Source: an uncultured Niabella sp.
GTDB lineage: Bacteria; Bacteroidota; Bacteroidia; Chitinophagales; Chitinophagaceae
Direction: 5' to 3'
NCBI GenBank assembly: GCA_934486785.1
Contig: CAKSQK010000001.1
Coordinates: 434,001 to 498,000 of the forward strand
Length of the DNA: 64,000 nucleotides
A program made the translations under genes and the position numbers. Shown one piece after another: positions 44,035 through 51,605 of this stretch (the first letter of the stretch is position 1; each line of letters begins with the position of its first letter). Under the pieces are notes generated by a model that worked only from the letters and a program-made list of their open reading frames with translations, was not told where the DNA came from and made no database searches.

Positions 44035-45054
44035 TTGACGTACATTCTCTCTACATCAGCAGTTTCGCCGCAGGCATCATTTGAGCAAATGCTTACTTCT
44101 CCCGCGGCTTATACGGGAGAGCGGCTGGATGCTATTGAGCCGGATTATACAAAATACATTGATCCCAAACTGATCCGCCGCATGAGCCGTATTATAAAAA
44201 TGGGTATGGCAGCCGCGGTAGAAGCTTTGCAGCAGGCAGGTATTCATCAGCCCGATGCCATCATTACTGGAACGTCTTATGGATGCCTGGCAGATACGGA
44301 TGCTTTTTTAACCAGGCTGGTGGAATTTAAAGAGGAACTGCTTTCTCCAACAGCTTTTATACAATCTACACACAATACCGTGGCGGCACAAATTGCATTA
44401 CAACTGGGCTGCCACAATTACAACAATACCTATGTACACCGTGGCGCCTCATTTGAAGCTGCGCTGCTTGATGCCCTTTCGCTGATGGGCGAAGATGAGG
44501 CTGATACCGTTTTAGTAGGCGCTGCTGACGAGATCATTGAAAAAAGCCATACAATCATCAGCCGGTTTGGGCAATACAAAACTGATGGCAACAGCAGCCA
44601 ACTATTCACATCGGGTACACGCGGTACAATGGCCGGAGAGGGCGCTGCATTTTTTGTTTTAAGCAAGGAAAGAACAGAAAACGCCATGGCAAAGCTGGTG
44701 GATGTGAAAACATATTATAAAACACAACGCCCACCAGAAGAGCTGATTACCGAATTTTTACAGAAAAATAATGTACAGGATCCCGGCCTGGTGATGCTGG
44801 GCAACAACGGAGATGCTAAAACCGATGCGCATTACAATGCGATTGCTCAAAAATTATTTGCAGGCAAAAGGCTTGCAGGCTATAAAAATTATTGCGGAGA
44901 ATATCCTACTTCCACGGCATTTGCACTATGGATGGCGACGAAAATGATCAGCCATGGAAGCCAGGCAAACCCCGGTGCGGCCCTTAAAAATATTTTGATT
45001 TATAATAATTATAAGCTGCAATATCCATCGCTGTATTTATTATCAGCATGCTGA
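44035..45054 (+). CDS. Ketosynthase-like chain-length-factor protein lacking the catalytic triad
   Basis: The start is a TTG at 44035 (TYILSTSAVSPQASFEQ); no ATG is available before the conserved part. The 339-residue protein aligns along its length with ketosynthases (SPTAFIQSTHNTVAAQIALQ, DTVLVGAADE, GEGAAFFVLS). At the nucleophile it has YVHRGASFEAAL, without Cys. The first His motif is LGNNGDAKTD and the second CGEYPTSTAFAL. All three catalytic residues are therefore changed. It probably pairs with the ketosynthase just upstream as a chain-length factor. It overlaps the deacetylase gene by 7 bases. Confidence 0.78.
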   Translation: MTYILSTSAVSPQASFEQMLTSPAAYTGERLDAIEPDYTKYIDPKLIRRMSRIIKMGMAAAVEALQQAGIHQPDAIITGTSYGCLADTDAFLTRLVEFKEELLSPTAFIQSTHNTVAAQIALQLGCHNYNNTYVHRGASFEAALLDALSLMGEDEADTVLVGAADEIIEKSHTIISRFGQYKTDGNSSQLFTSGTRGTMAGEGAAFFVLSKERTENAMAKLVDVKTYYKTQRPPEELITEFLQKNNVQDPGLVMLGNNGDAKTDAHYNAIAQKLFAGKRLAGYKNYCGEYPTSTAFALWMATKMISHGSQANPGAALKNILIYNNYKLQYPSLYLLSAC

Positions 45055-45830
45055 ATTTCCGAAATACCAATATTGTGTTTGCTTTGCTGCTGCTGGCATT
45101 AGCGACCATACAGTATCGTTATGGATTTGACCTTTCGTGGATTATTGCTTTGATATTGGTGTACACTTTGTTCTTGTTTTACGGAAGTTTCAATGTTCGT
45201 TCCAATTTTTATATCAAAACCCATTACGGCAAAAACAAGGGCATTAAGCAAATTGCCATTACGTTTGATGACGGGCCAGCGCGGTTCACCCCGCAAATAC
45301 TAAATTTATTAAAAGAGCACCAGGCGCCCGCCACATTTTTTTGCATTGGCAAACATATTGCCGCCCACAAGGAGTTGCTGCAACGCATTCACAATGAAGG
45401 GCACCTGATTGGTAATCACAGTTACAACCATGGCTTCTGGTTTGACATGTTGCCCTATGCTAAAATGAAAGCAGAACTGCAGCGCACACATGCCCTGGTG
45501 CACAAGCTAACGGGAAGAGAAATGGCATGGTTCAGGCCGCCGTATGGCGTAACCAATCCCAGCCTGGCAAAAGCTATAAAAAACATGGGCTATAATGCCA
45601 TTGGCTGGAACATTCGATCTATGGATACGGTGGTTAAGGACAGCAACGACCTTTTACAAAAAATAAAAAAACGTTTGACGCCAGGCGCGGTGATCTTATT
45701 TCATGATACCAGCGCTGCCACAACCGCCATGCTGCCCGCTTTTTTACGTTTTGTTAAAGAACAGCAGTACGATATTGTGCGGCTTGATAAATTGTTAGAT
45801 TTGCAGGCTTACCGCGCTACCACTGATTAA
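45048..45830 (+). CDS. Polysaccharide deacetylase (NodB/CE4) family protein
   Basis: The 260-residue protein has one or two N-terminal membrane helices (about 8-45), then a NodB domain: IAITFDDGPARFTPQILNLL (catalytic/metal Asp pair), ATFFCIGKHI, GNHSYNHGFWFD (metal His pair), MAWFRPPYGVTNPS and a final GAVILFHDT. The metal triad is complete. It deacetylates N-acetylated sugars, or could act on another amide at the outside of the inner membrane. Its start overlaps the preceding gene, so it belongs to the cluster. A role in modifying a carrier or envelope acceptor of the pigment is a guess. Confidence 0.87.
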   Translation: MLNFRNTNIVFALLLLALATIQYRYGFDLSWIIALILVYTLFLFYGSFNVRSNFYIKTHYGKNKGIKQIAITFDDGPARFTPQILNLLKEHQAPATFFCIGKHIAAHKELLQRIHNEGHLIGNHSYNHGFWFDMLPYAKMKAELQRTHALVHKLTGREMAWFRPPYGVTNPSLAKAIKNMGYNAIGWNIRSMDTVVKDSNDLLQKIKKRLTPGAVILFHDTSAATTAMLPAFLRFVKEQQYDIVRLDKLLDLQAYRATTD

Positions 45831-45837
45831 AAAAGTT

Positions 45838-46461
45838 ATGAACAAATACTTGATCTTATTTTTTCTATTCATTGCAAATACAGCATTTGCACAGTACAAA
45901 CCAGTACCCGGCAACGATGCGTTCAGGTCGCAATTTACCGCAGCATCATCGGGCATTAATACCATATCGGCAGACTTTACACAGGTAAAAACACTGGCTG
46001 TACTTTCAGAAAAATTAACTTCAAAAGGTAAATTTTATTTTAAGAAAGAAAACCAGGTTCGTATGGAGTACACATCTCCTTATCAATACCTTATGGTAAT
46101 AAATGGCAGCAAGGTTTCTATTAAAGATGGCAGCAAAACAACCACTATGTCTGCCCGATCCAATAAAATGTTCCAGCAGATCAACCAGCTTATGATGGAT
46201 TGCATGCGCGGTACCGTATTTGAAAATAAAAATTTTTCCGTACGGCTTTTTGAAGATGCCGATACCTACCTTGCAGAGATGACGCCGGTTACTAAGCAAA
46301 TGGCAGGCTTGTTTAAAAAGGTGAACGTGATCATGAATAAAAACAGTTTTATTGTAAGCCGTGTACAAATGTTTGAACCATCTGGCGACTATACATCTAT
46401 GAACTACAGCAACCAAAAATTAAATGCCAGCCTGCCAGATGCCTTGTTTACCATTAAATAA
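45838..46461 (+). CDS. LolA-like outer-membrane lipoprotein carrier protein
   Basis: The 207-residue protein has a signal peptide (YLILFFLFIANTAFAQ, cut near 20) and the LolA-like pattern GINTISADFTQVKTLAVLSE then KLTSKGKFYFKKENQVRMEY, building an open beta-barrel that holds acyl chains in the periplasm. LolA homologues are a regular part of flexirubin and aryl-polyene clusters, where they may move the lipid-like product to the outer membrane. It is 7 bases behind the deacetylase gene. The next gene encodes a lipoprotein that could be the receptor. Confidence 0.88.
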   Translation: MNKYLILFFLFIANTAFAQYKPVPGNDAFRSQFTAASSGINTISADFTQVKTLAVLSEKLTSKGKFYFKKENQVRMEYTSPYQYLMVINGSKVSIKDGSKTTTMSARSNKMFQQINQLMMDCMRGTVFENKNFSVRLFEDADTYLAEMTPVTKQMAGLFKKVNVIMNKNSFIVSRVQMFEPSGDYTSMNYSNQKLNASLPDALFTIK

Positions 46462-47125
46462 TCATTACAGGCGCAAAGCCGCATCCACATTGGCTTTGCT
46501 AATACTGGCTTTCTCTTTTTATTTCTCTTCCTGCGCGCCTAAGGCTTATCAACAGTTGGCCCGGGCTGAAGGCAATGCAGCGTGTGTGTACCAATTTCAG
46601 CCCCGGTTTAAAAGAGTTTTGTACCGTGCCTCGGTTGATGTAACAGGCAACCACCTGAGCGGTGTTTTATTGATCAAGCAAATGCCAGACAGCGCCACAA
46701 GGATTTTGTTTACAAACGATGCCGGCTTTACATTTTTTGATTTTGAATTTTCCCGGTCAGGAACATTTATAGTACATTCGATTGTTGAAAACATGAACAA
46801 GGGCGCTGTAAAGCAAACGCTGAAAAAAGATTTTCAGTTGATCCTGTTCAATCAACCGGCCGGTGTATTAAAACCTTACCGCTTTAAAAACCAAAAAGAA
46901 GGTGAAATATATTTTGCCTGGCATGAAGGCAAAGACTATTATTACTACGTTACCAATACCGCCTGCACCCGGTTGCTGCGTATGGAACGTGGCAGCAGCT
47001 CAAAAAAAGTAGTGGAAGCTTTTTCAGGCGATGTAAAAGATGGTGTGCCCGATAGTATTAAAATTCATCATACAAACTTTAACTTTGACATCAACCTCAA
47101 GCGTATTTATGACAATCCTGAATGA
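46424..47125 (+). CDS. Predicted lipoprotein of the biosynthetic cluster (possible LolB-like partner)
   Basis: This 233-residue protein has a lipoprotein signal (STLALLILAFSFYFSSCA). The start is uncertain: ATG 46424 overlaps LolA by 38 bases, and ATG 46439 is also possible. The mature part has strand-rich text such as VDVTGNHLSGVLLIKQMPDS and NDAGFTFFDFEFSRSGTFIV, ending NFNFDINLKRIYDNPE. That layout, next to LolA, suggests a LolB- or DUF3261-like acceptor for the acyl cargo, but I am inferring this from context and gross pattern. It overlaps the dehydratase gene by 17 bases. Confidence 0.65.
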   Translation: MPACQMPCLPLNNHYRRKAASTLALLILAFSFYFSSCAPKAYQQLARAEGNAACVYQFQPRFKRVLYRASVDVTGNHLSGVLLIKQMPDSATRILFTNDAGFTFFDFEFSRSGTFIVHSIVENMNKGAVKQTLKKDFQLILFNQPAGVLKPYRFKNQKEGEIYFAWHEGKDYYYYVTNTACTRLLRMERGSSSKKVVEAFSGDVKDGVPDSIKIHHTNFNFDINLKRIYDNPE

Positions 47126-47486
47126 CAATCTTTACAAAACAGAATCTTTTACAGATGTTGATGGCAAAATTGAAGCAGCCCTTACCATTGATGCCAGCCA
47201 CGATATTTTTAAAGGCCATTTTCCCGGCCAGCCGGTGCTGCCGGGCGTTTGCATGATACAGATCTTTAAAGAACTGCTTGAAAAAGCTACCGGCCAAAAC
47301 CTGTTTTTATACCAGGCCGACAGCAGTAAGTTTTTAAGCATGGTTGACCCGCAGGCCACGCCCAATATTACATTCCTTATTGATTACACCACTACTGAAG
47401 GTTACATTAAAGCCAACGGCATATTAAAAAGTGAGAGCGCTACTTTTCTTAAGATCAGTAATTGCAGCTTCAGGGTAGAGGTTTAG
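47109..47486 (+). CDS. Hotdog-fold 3-hydroxyacyl-ACP dehydratase (FabZ/FabA-like)
   Basis: The start is set at ATG 47109 (MTILNDNLYKTESF); the longer frame runs through the end of the lipoprotein gene. The 125-residue protein has the classical FKGHFPGQPVLPGVCMIQIF motif with the active-site His, and the later NITFLIDYTTTEGYIKANGI. It should dehydrate 3-hydroxyacyl-ACP intermediates of the cluster. It is the last plus-strand gene of the cluster and ends 18 bases from the convergent TetR gene. Confidence 0.87.
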   Translation: MTILNDNLYKTESFTDVDGKIEAALTIDASHDIFKGHFPGQPVLPGVCMIQIFKELLEKATGQNLFLYQADSSKFLSMVDPQATPNITFLIDYTTTEGYIKANGILKSESATFLKISNCSFRVEV

Positions 47487-47504
47487 ATGATTTTTTGCAG
47501 CACA

Positions 47505-48095
47505 TCAGTTCTTCAGCCCGCCAATTAAATGCGCCACCATATTTTCTTCCATCGCGGCAGCCGTGTGTGTTTTAGCGCTTTTGTGCCAAAACTCAAGCCC
47601 CCGTACAGATGATAATATATTCAGCACTACCACGTATGGCATCAGCGGTTTTATTTCTCCGCTGTCAATACCGGTTTGCACAATCGCTTCCATCTTTTTT
47701 ACATATTGCCGGCGTTCGGTTGTAAACTCCGAAAGGCTTTCGGGTTCCAAATGAATCCATTCGTTTACCATTACCGAGTATTCTTCAAAACGTGTAAGCA
47801 TCATTTGCGTATGAAAGCGTATCAGCGCTTCAATTTTTTGCAGTGCTGTACCTTCAGATGCTTCAATATCTTCAAGCTGGCTTTTGCAATCACGCGCCAC
47901 GCCCCATATAATTTCGTTTAGTATCTGCGATTTGGACTGAATGTGGTTGTAAAGGCTTGCCGCTTCAATGCCAATATGCTCTGCAAGGTCGCGCATGGAG
48001 CTGCCGGTAAACCCTTTTTCGCGAAACATTTTTGCCGCTGTAGATATGATCAATGCTTTTTTAGCAGACTTTTTCCGTTTTATTGACGAGCTCAT
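47505..48095 (-). CDS. TetR/AcrR family transcriptional regulator
   Basis: The 196-residue protein has the TetR N-terminal helix-turn-helix (FREKGFTGSSMRDLAEHIGI, EAASLYNHIQSKSQILNEI) and an all-helical ligand domain. Basic residues at the start (SSIKRKKSAKKALI) help DNA contact. TetR proteins of this sort often respond to acyl-CoA or small hydrophobic ligands. It is convergent with the biosynthetic cluster and divergent from the PfkB kinase gene, so it could control either. No palindrome in the 158-base divergent gap was clear to me. Confidence 0.88.
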   Translation of the reverse strand: MSSSIKRKKSAKKALIISTAAKMFREKGFTGSSMRDLAEHIGIEAASLYNHIQSKSQILNEIIWGVARDCKSQLEDIEASEGTALQKIEALIRFHTQMMLTRFEEYSVMVNEWIHLEPESLSEFTTERRQYVKKMEAIVQTGIDSGEIKPLMPYVVVLNILSSVRGLEFWHKSAKTHTAAAMEENMVAHLIGGLKN

Positions 48096-48208
48096 TTCTC
48101 AAAGCTATGTTTTTTTAATGTAAACCGTGGCACTGATTTGCGCTAAAGCCCCGTATACGTGGCGTTCAAATTTCTGTAAAACGGCTGCACCGGCTTCTTT
48201 TAAAACCC

Positions 48209-48216
48209 TAACTTTG
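48209..48216 (+). promoter_or_regulatory. -7 box (TAACTTTG) upstream of the PfkB kinase gene
   Basis: TAACTTTG matches TAnnTTTG and lies 37 bases before the ATG at 48254. A clear -33 TTG is lacking. Confidence 0.4.
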
Positions 48217-48253
48217 CGCCGATAAAATCAGATTAGTTCAGTAACTCCTTATT

Positions 48254-49174
48254 ATGTCTTTAATTACAGTGGGCACAATGGCGTTCGATGCCATTGAAAC
48301 ACCTTTTGGAAAAGCCAACAAGATCGTTGGTGGTTCAGCTACATATGCAGCTTACGCGGCCAGCTATTTTGTAAAAAAAATCAACCAGATATCAATCATA
48401 GGCTACGACTTTCCGCAGGATGAAATGAATGCAATGGCAGCAAGAGGCATTTCAATGGAAGGCGTGGAAAGGGTAAAAAATAAAAAATCTTTTTTCTGGA
48501 AGGGCAGGTATCATGAAGACATGAACAGCCGCGATACGCTGGTAACGGATTTAAATGTGCTGGCCGATTTTAACCCGCTGGTTCCACAAAACTACCAGGG
48601 CGCCGAATTTGTACTGCTTGGCAACCTGATGCCCAAACTTCAGATAAGCGTAATTGACCAGTTGAAGAAAAAACCCAAACTGGTGGTAATGGATACCATG
48701 AACTTTTGGATGGAAACGGCCATGGACGACCTGAAAAAAGTTTTAAAACGTGTTGACCTGCTTTTGGTAAATGATGCCGAAGCCCGGCAGCTTACCCACA
48801 CGCACTCGCTTGTAAAAGCTTCTAAAAAGATCATGGAAATGGGGCCTAAATACCTCGTTATTAAAAAAGGAGAACACGGCGCCCTGCTGTTTCATAAAAA
48901 CAAGGTGTTTTTTGCTCCGGCATTCCCGCTGGAAGATGTGTTTGACCCAACCGGCGCAGGCGATACTTTTGCGGGCGGCTTTATCGGTTACCTTGCAAAA
49001 ACCAACAGCATTAGCTTTGAAAACATGAAAAAAGCGATCATCATGGGTTCTGTAATGGCAAGCTTTTGCGTAGAAAAATTTGGTAACTCAAGGCTGAAAG
49101 AATTAACCAGGGCCGACATTAACAAACGCCTGAAGCAGTTTAAAGAACTAACAAACTTTGAAACAACTTTATAA
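48254..49174 (+). CDS. PfkB family carbohydrate/nucleoside kinase
   Basis: The 306-residue protein is a ribokinase-fold enzyme with GGSATYAAYAASYF near the start, LLLVNDAEARQLT in the middle and the anion-hole/catalytic motif DPTGAGDTFAGGFIGYLA near residue 236. It phosphorylates a sugar or nucleoside; the exact substrate is open. A good terminator follows, so it is a single-gene unit. Family members of this subtype are widespread in Bacteroidota. Confidence 0.9.
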   Translation: MSLITVGTMAFDAIETPFGKANKIVGGSATYAAYAASYFVKKINQISIIGYDFPQDEMNAMAARGISMEGVERVKNKKSFFWKGRYHEDMNSRDTLVTDLNVLADFNPLVPQNYQGAEFVLLGNLMPKLQISVIDQLKKKPKLVVMDTMNFWMETAMDDLKKVLKRVDLLLVNDAEARQLTHTHSLVKASKKIMEMGPKYLVIKKGEHGALLFHKNKVFFAPAFPLEDVFDPTGAGDTFAGGFIGYLAKTNSISFENMKKAIIMGSVMASFCVEKFGNSRLKELTRADINKRLKQFKELTNFETTL

Positions 49175-49180
49175 AACACA

Positions 49181-49206
49181 AAAGCGGCTAAAATGCCGCT
49201 TTTTTA
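49181..49206 (+). terminator. Rho-independent terminator after the PfkB kinase gene
   Basis: AAAGCGGC, loop TAAAAT, GCCGCTTT gives an 8-pair stem followed by a T run, 7 bases after the stop codon. Confidence 0.88.
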
Positions 49207-49309
49207 ATACTTTGAAGGCCTGGCGTTTACCGTTTTTATCACTCCCTTTACCGGTAACATACAACCCTCAACTTTTTTTTACGCTCTTAGGTAAAAATCA
49301 GCAAGAAAA

Positions 49310-49618
49310 ATGACAAACAATCAAAAATCTCCTTCCCTGTTATTTTGTATAGTAATGGATGCCATTGGCTACCTGTCGTTTGCAATACCCGGAGTGGGCG
49401 AGGTAATTGACCTGGCATGGGCGCCCATTTCTGCCGCCATTTTTGCAAAAACCTTTGGCGGCAAAAAAGGTATGATAGGCGGTATTTTTAACTTTATTGA
49501 AGAAGCGCTGCCGGGTATGGACTTTGTGCCATCCTTCACCATCATGTGGTTTATGACCAACAAGCTGAACATTTTTAGCAAAAACAAAACCACCATCATC
49601 CCGGTAAAAGGCAGGTAA
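49310..49618 (+). CDS. Small conserved-looking hydrophobic protein of unknown function
   Basis: I do not recognise the family with certainty. The 102-residue protein has a mildly hydrophobic first half (LLFCIVMDAIGYLSFAIPGV, DLAWAPISAAIFAKTFGG) and a second hydrophobic segment (GIFNFIEEALPGMDFVPSFT), and ends with a basic tail. The Gly/Pro-rich turns and acidic residues inside the hydrophobic stretches suggest a membrane-associated protein with re-entrant segments. It has its own gap on both sides (terminator before, regulatory leader of asd after), so it stands alone. Confidence 0.6.
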   Translation: MTNNQKSPSLLFCIVMDAIGYLSFAIPGVGEVIDLAWAPISAAIFAKTFGGKKGMIGGIFNFIEEALPGMDFVPSFTIMWFMTNKLNIFSKNKTTIIPVKGR

Positions 49619-49683
49619 GCATCTTCCTTCCCGTTTTACAAACAGATTTTTTTAAAACAATTTGATGAGATACTGTTACTTTT

Positions 49684-49714
49684 TTGGCAGATAAACATCA
49701 CCACCTTATTTTTG
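49684..49714 (+). promoter_or_regulatory. Promoter of the asd leader
   Basis: TTG (49684-49686) and TATTTTTG (49707-49714) are separated by 20 bases, matching the Bacteroidota consensus. The predicted start of transcription falls at about 49718-49721, at the ATG of the leader frame. I see no other promoter between here and asd. Confidence 0.7.
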
Positions 49715-49719
49715 CAGGC

Positions 49720-49764
49720 ATGGCAATAAAGAAACATACAAAGACAACCAAAATACATCCTTAA
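49720..49764 (+). CDS. Candidate leader peptide of the asd attenuator (14 residues)
   Basis: ATG at 49720 opens the frame MAIKKHTKTTKIHP and a TAA closes it. It has four Lys, three Thr and two Ile among 14 residues; these amino acids are made from aspartate semialdehyde, the product of the downstream gene. The stop codon is followed directly by GGGAGG (49765-49770), which can pair with CCTCCC of the terminator. If ribosomes stall on Lys/Thr/Ile codons the GGGAGG stays free and may prevent the terminator. The start codon is nearly at the predicted 5' end, so translation would be leaderless. There is no proof that it is translated. Confidence 0.5.
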   Translation: MAIKKHTKTTKIHP

Positions 49765-49817
49765 GGGAGGTTATGGATTTGTATGTGCTAAGCATAAATT
49801 TTTAACAGGCCTCCCGC
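49765..49817 (+). promoter_or_regulatory. Candidate antiterminator stem competing with the asd terminator
   Basis: GGGAGGTTA (49765-49773) can pair with TAA and CCTCCC (49805-49807, 49812-49817) around an inner small hairpin (49782-49796, TATGT/GCATA). This uses the same CCTCCC that forms the 5' arm of the terminator, so only one of the two structures can exist at a time. Confidence 0.5.
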
Positions 49818-49837
49818 AAACAGGGAGGCTTTTTTAG
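49811..49837 (+). terminator. Intrinsic terminator within the asd leader
   Basis: GCCTCCC, loop GCAAACA, GGGAGGC forms a perfect 7-pair stem followed by TTTTTT. It lies 74 bases before the asd start and after the asd promoter, where a constitutive terminator would be pointless. This supports a regulated (attenuated) terminator. Confidence 0.85.
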
Positions 49838-49910
49838 CTCTATGCGAATTTGCCGGTAAGGCTGAATTTTAGGAGATATTTTATAACACAAAAAAATTAA
49901 AAAAAACACA

Positions 49911-50918
49911 ATGAAAGTTGCAGTTGTTGGCGCAACAGGCCTGGTAGGCACTAAAATGTTGCAGGTACTCGCTGAAAGAAATTTTCCTGTTACGGAATTA
50001 TTACCTGTTGCATCTGAAAAGAGCGTGGGTAAAGAGGTGGAATTCAAAGGCAATAAATATAAGGTTATCGGCATGCAGGATGCAATTGATGCAAAACCTG
50101 CCGTTGCTATTTTTTCGGCGGGTGGCAGCACTTCTGCCGAGTGGGCGCCAAAATTTGCAGAAGCCGGCATTACGGTTATAGACAATTCATCAGCCTGGCG
50201 CATGGACCCCGCCAAACCATTGGTGGTTCCGGAAATCAATGCTGATGTTTTAACCACAAATGACAAGATCATTGCCAACCCTAATTGCTCTACCACGCAA
50301 ATGGTGGTGGCGCTGGCGCCTCTGCACAAAGAATATAAAATAAAAAGGATCGTGGTTTCCACGTATCAAAGTGTAACCGGCACGGGTAAAAAAGCGGTTG
50401 ACCAAATGATGGGCGAAAGAAGCAAAGCAGTGGCAGGCAGGGCTGATGAATATCCAATGGCCTATCAATATCCTATTGACCTGAACGTGATCCCGCAGAT
50501 AGACGTTTTTACGGATAACGGTTATACCAAAGAAGAAATGAAGATGGTGAATGAAACCAAAAAGATCATGCGCGATGATAACATTAAGGTTACAGCCACC
50601 ACCGTTCGCATTCCTGTAATGGGCGGCCACAGCGAAAGCGTAAACGTAGAATTTGAAAAAGATTTTGACCTTGCAGAACTAAGAAATCTGCTGGAAGCTT
50701 CGCCCGGCGTTGTGGTGGTAGATGATCTTACAAAAGCTCAATACCCCATGCCTAAGGATGCACACGAAAGGGACGAAGTTTTTGTGGGCAGGCTGAGAAG
50801 AGATGAATCACAACCCAATACGCTGAACATGTGGATCGTGAGCGATAACCTGCGCAAAGGCGCCGCCACCAATGCTGTTCAGATCGCGGAATACCTTGTG
50901 GCCAATAATCTGATCTGA
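49911..50918 (+). CDS. asd: Aspartate-semialdehyde dehydrogenase
   Basis: The 335-residue protein has the N-terminal NADP loop VAVVGATGLVGTKMLQVLAE, the substrate and catalytic motif ANPNCSTTQMVVAL with Cys126, and RIPVMGGHSESVNVEFE with the catalytic His. It reduces aspartyl phosphate to aspartate semialdehyde, the branch point to lysine/diaminopimelate, threonine, methionine and isoleucine. It is a single gene ended by a strong terminator (50943-50968). Expression probably depends on read-through of the leader terminator at 49811-49837. Confidence 0.95.
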   Translation: MKVAVVGATGLVGTKMLQVLAERNFPVTELLPVASEKSVGKEVEFKGNKYKVIGMQDAIDAKPAVAIFSAGGSTSAEWAPKFAEAGITVIDNSSAWRMDPAKPLVVPEINADVLTTNDKIIANPNCSTTQMVVALAPLHKEYKIKRIVVSTYQSVTGTGKKAVDQMMGERSKAVAGRADEYPMAYQYPIDLNVIPQIDVFTDNGYTKEEMKMVNETKKIMRDDNIKVTATTVRIPVMGGHSESVNVEFEKDFDLAELRNLLEASPGVVVVDDLTKAQYPMPKDAHERDEVFVGRLRRDESQPNTLNMWIVSDNLRKGAATNAVQIAEYLVANNLI

Positions 50919-50942
50919 GCTTAATATAATTACAATATTTTC

Positions 50943-50968
50943 AGAGCAGGCATTCCCTGCTCTTTTTT
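50943..50968 (+). terminator. Rho-independent terminator after asd
   Basis: AGAGCAGG, loop CATTC, CCTGCTCT gives an 8-pair stem followed by a run of T, 24 bases after the asd stop. Confidence 0.9.
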
Positions 50969-50975
50969 GTTTGCG

Positions 50976-51401
50976 CTAACTTTCCTGCCACTCAGCGTAG
51001 GAATCTTTTGTTTCAAACAATTTAATTTTTACAGGCCTGATGTTTTGAGGAAGATTTTTTTTAAAGACATTCCTGGCATACAGCAAAATATTTTCAGCCG
51101 TTGGCTCAAATTCCCATACCACAAGGTTTTCATGCGCTTCAAGTTCGCGGTGTTCAGCTATATAATCTTTCGACAGCACTATTTTATGATCCAATGCCTC
51201 TACAATTTCAAGCCCCGCTTTTTTAATATCCTTAAAGTCAAACAAAAACCCCGGCGCGGGTAAATACGCATCACCGGGCTCATCGCCGGCAATGGTTACA
51301 TGCAACTCATAAGAGTGCCCGTGAATATTTTTACACTGCCCGTTATACCCATGAATGGCGTGGGCTGTTTCAAAATGAAAAACTTTGGTTAGTTGTATCA
51401 T
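50976..51401 (-). CDS. queD: 6-carboxytetrahydropterin synthase family protein (QueD)
   Basis: The 141-residue protein has the metal-binding histidines of the PTPS fold: FHFETAHAIHGYNGQCKNIH then GHSYELHVTI, where the Cys of GQCKNIHGH is the expected catalytic residue. EALDHKIVLSKD and PTAENILLYA follow as usual. It converts dihydroneopterin triphosphate to 6-carboxytetrahydropterin in queuosine and 7-deazaguanine synthesis. No other queuosine gene is in the window. It converges on asd and has an upstream gap shared with the U32 gene. Confidence 0.9.
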   Translation of the reverse strand: MIQLTKVFHFETAHAIHGYNGQCKNIHGHSYELHVTIAGDEPGDAYLPAPGFLFDFKDIKKAGLEIVEALDHKIVLSKDYIAEHRELEAHENLVVWEFEPTAENILLYARNVFKKNLPQNIRPVKIKLFETKDSYAEWQES

Positions 51402-51535
51402 TACATGTTCCTTTTAAAAATTGCCTGTAAAGATAGTTGCAAAGCGCTAATGTTTACCTGCGCTTGCTCAAAACTATCGCTTTACAGTGCTAAATGCTTA
51501 CGCTACAATTCTTCTGCAAAACATGATTTTTATCA

Positions 51536-51567
51536 TTGCCATATTTTTTTATTGCAAAGTACCTTTG
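51536..51567 (+). promoter_or_regulatory. Promoter of the U32 peptidase-ferredoxin unit
   Basis: TTG (51536-51538), 21 bases, TACCTTTG (51560-51567) fits the Bacteroidota consensus. The message would start about 35 bases before the ATG at 51606. Confidence 0.6.
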
Positions 51568-51605
51568 TCACTCATTAAAACCGCACATGCAATGCGGATC
51601 AGAAA

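Noticed and set aside
49773..49805. Second mini-frame MDLYVLSINF in the asd leader, preceded by GGGAGG
   Set aside because: The GGGAGG looks like a Shine-Dalgarno site but the spacing is only two bases, and Bacteroidota do not depend on such sites. The GGGAGG is better explained as a stem arm.
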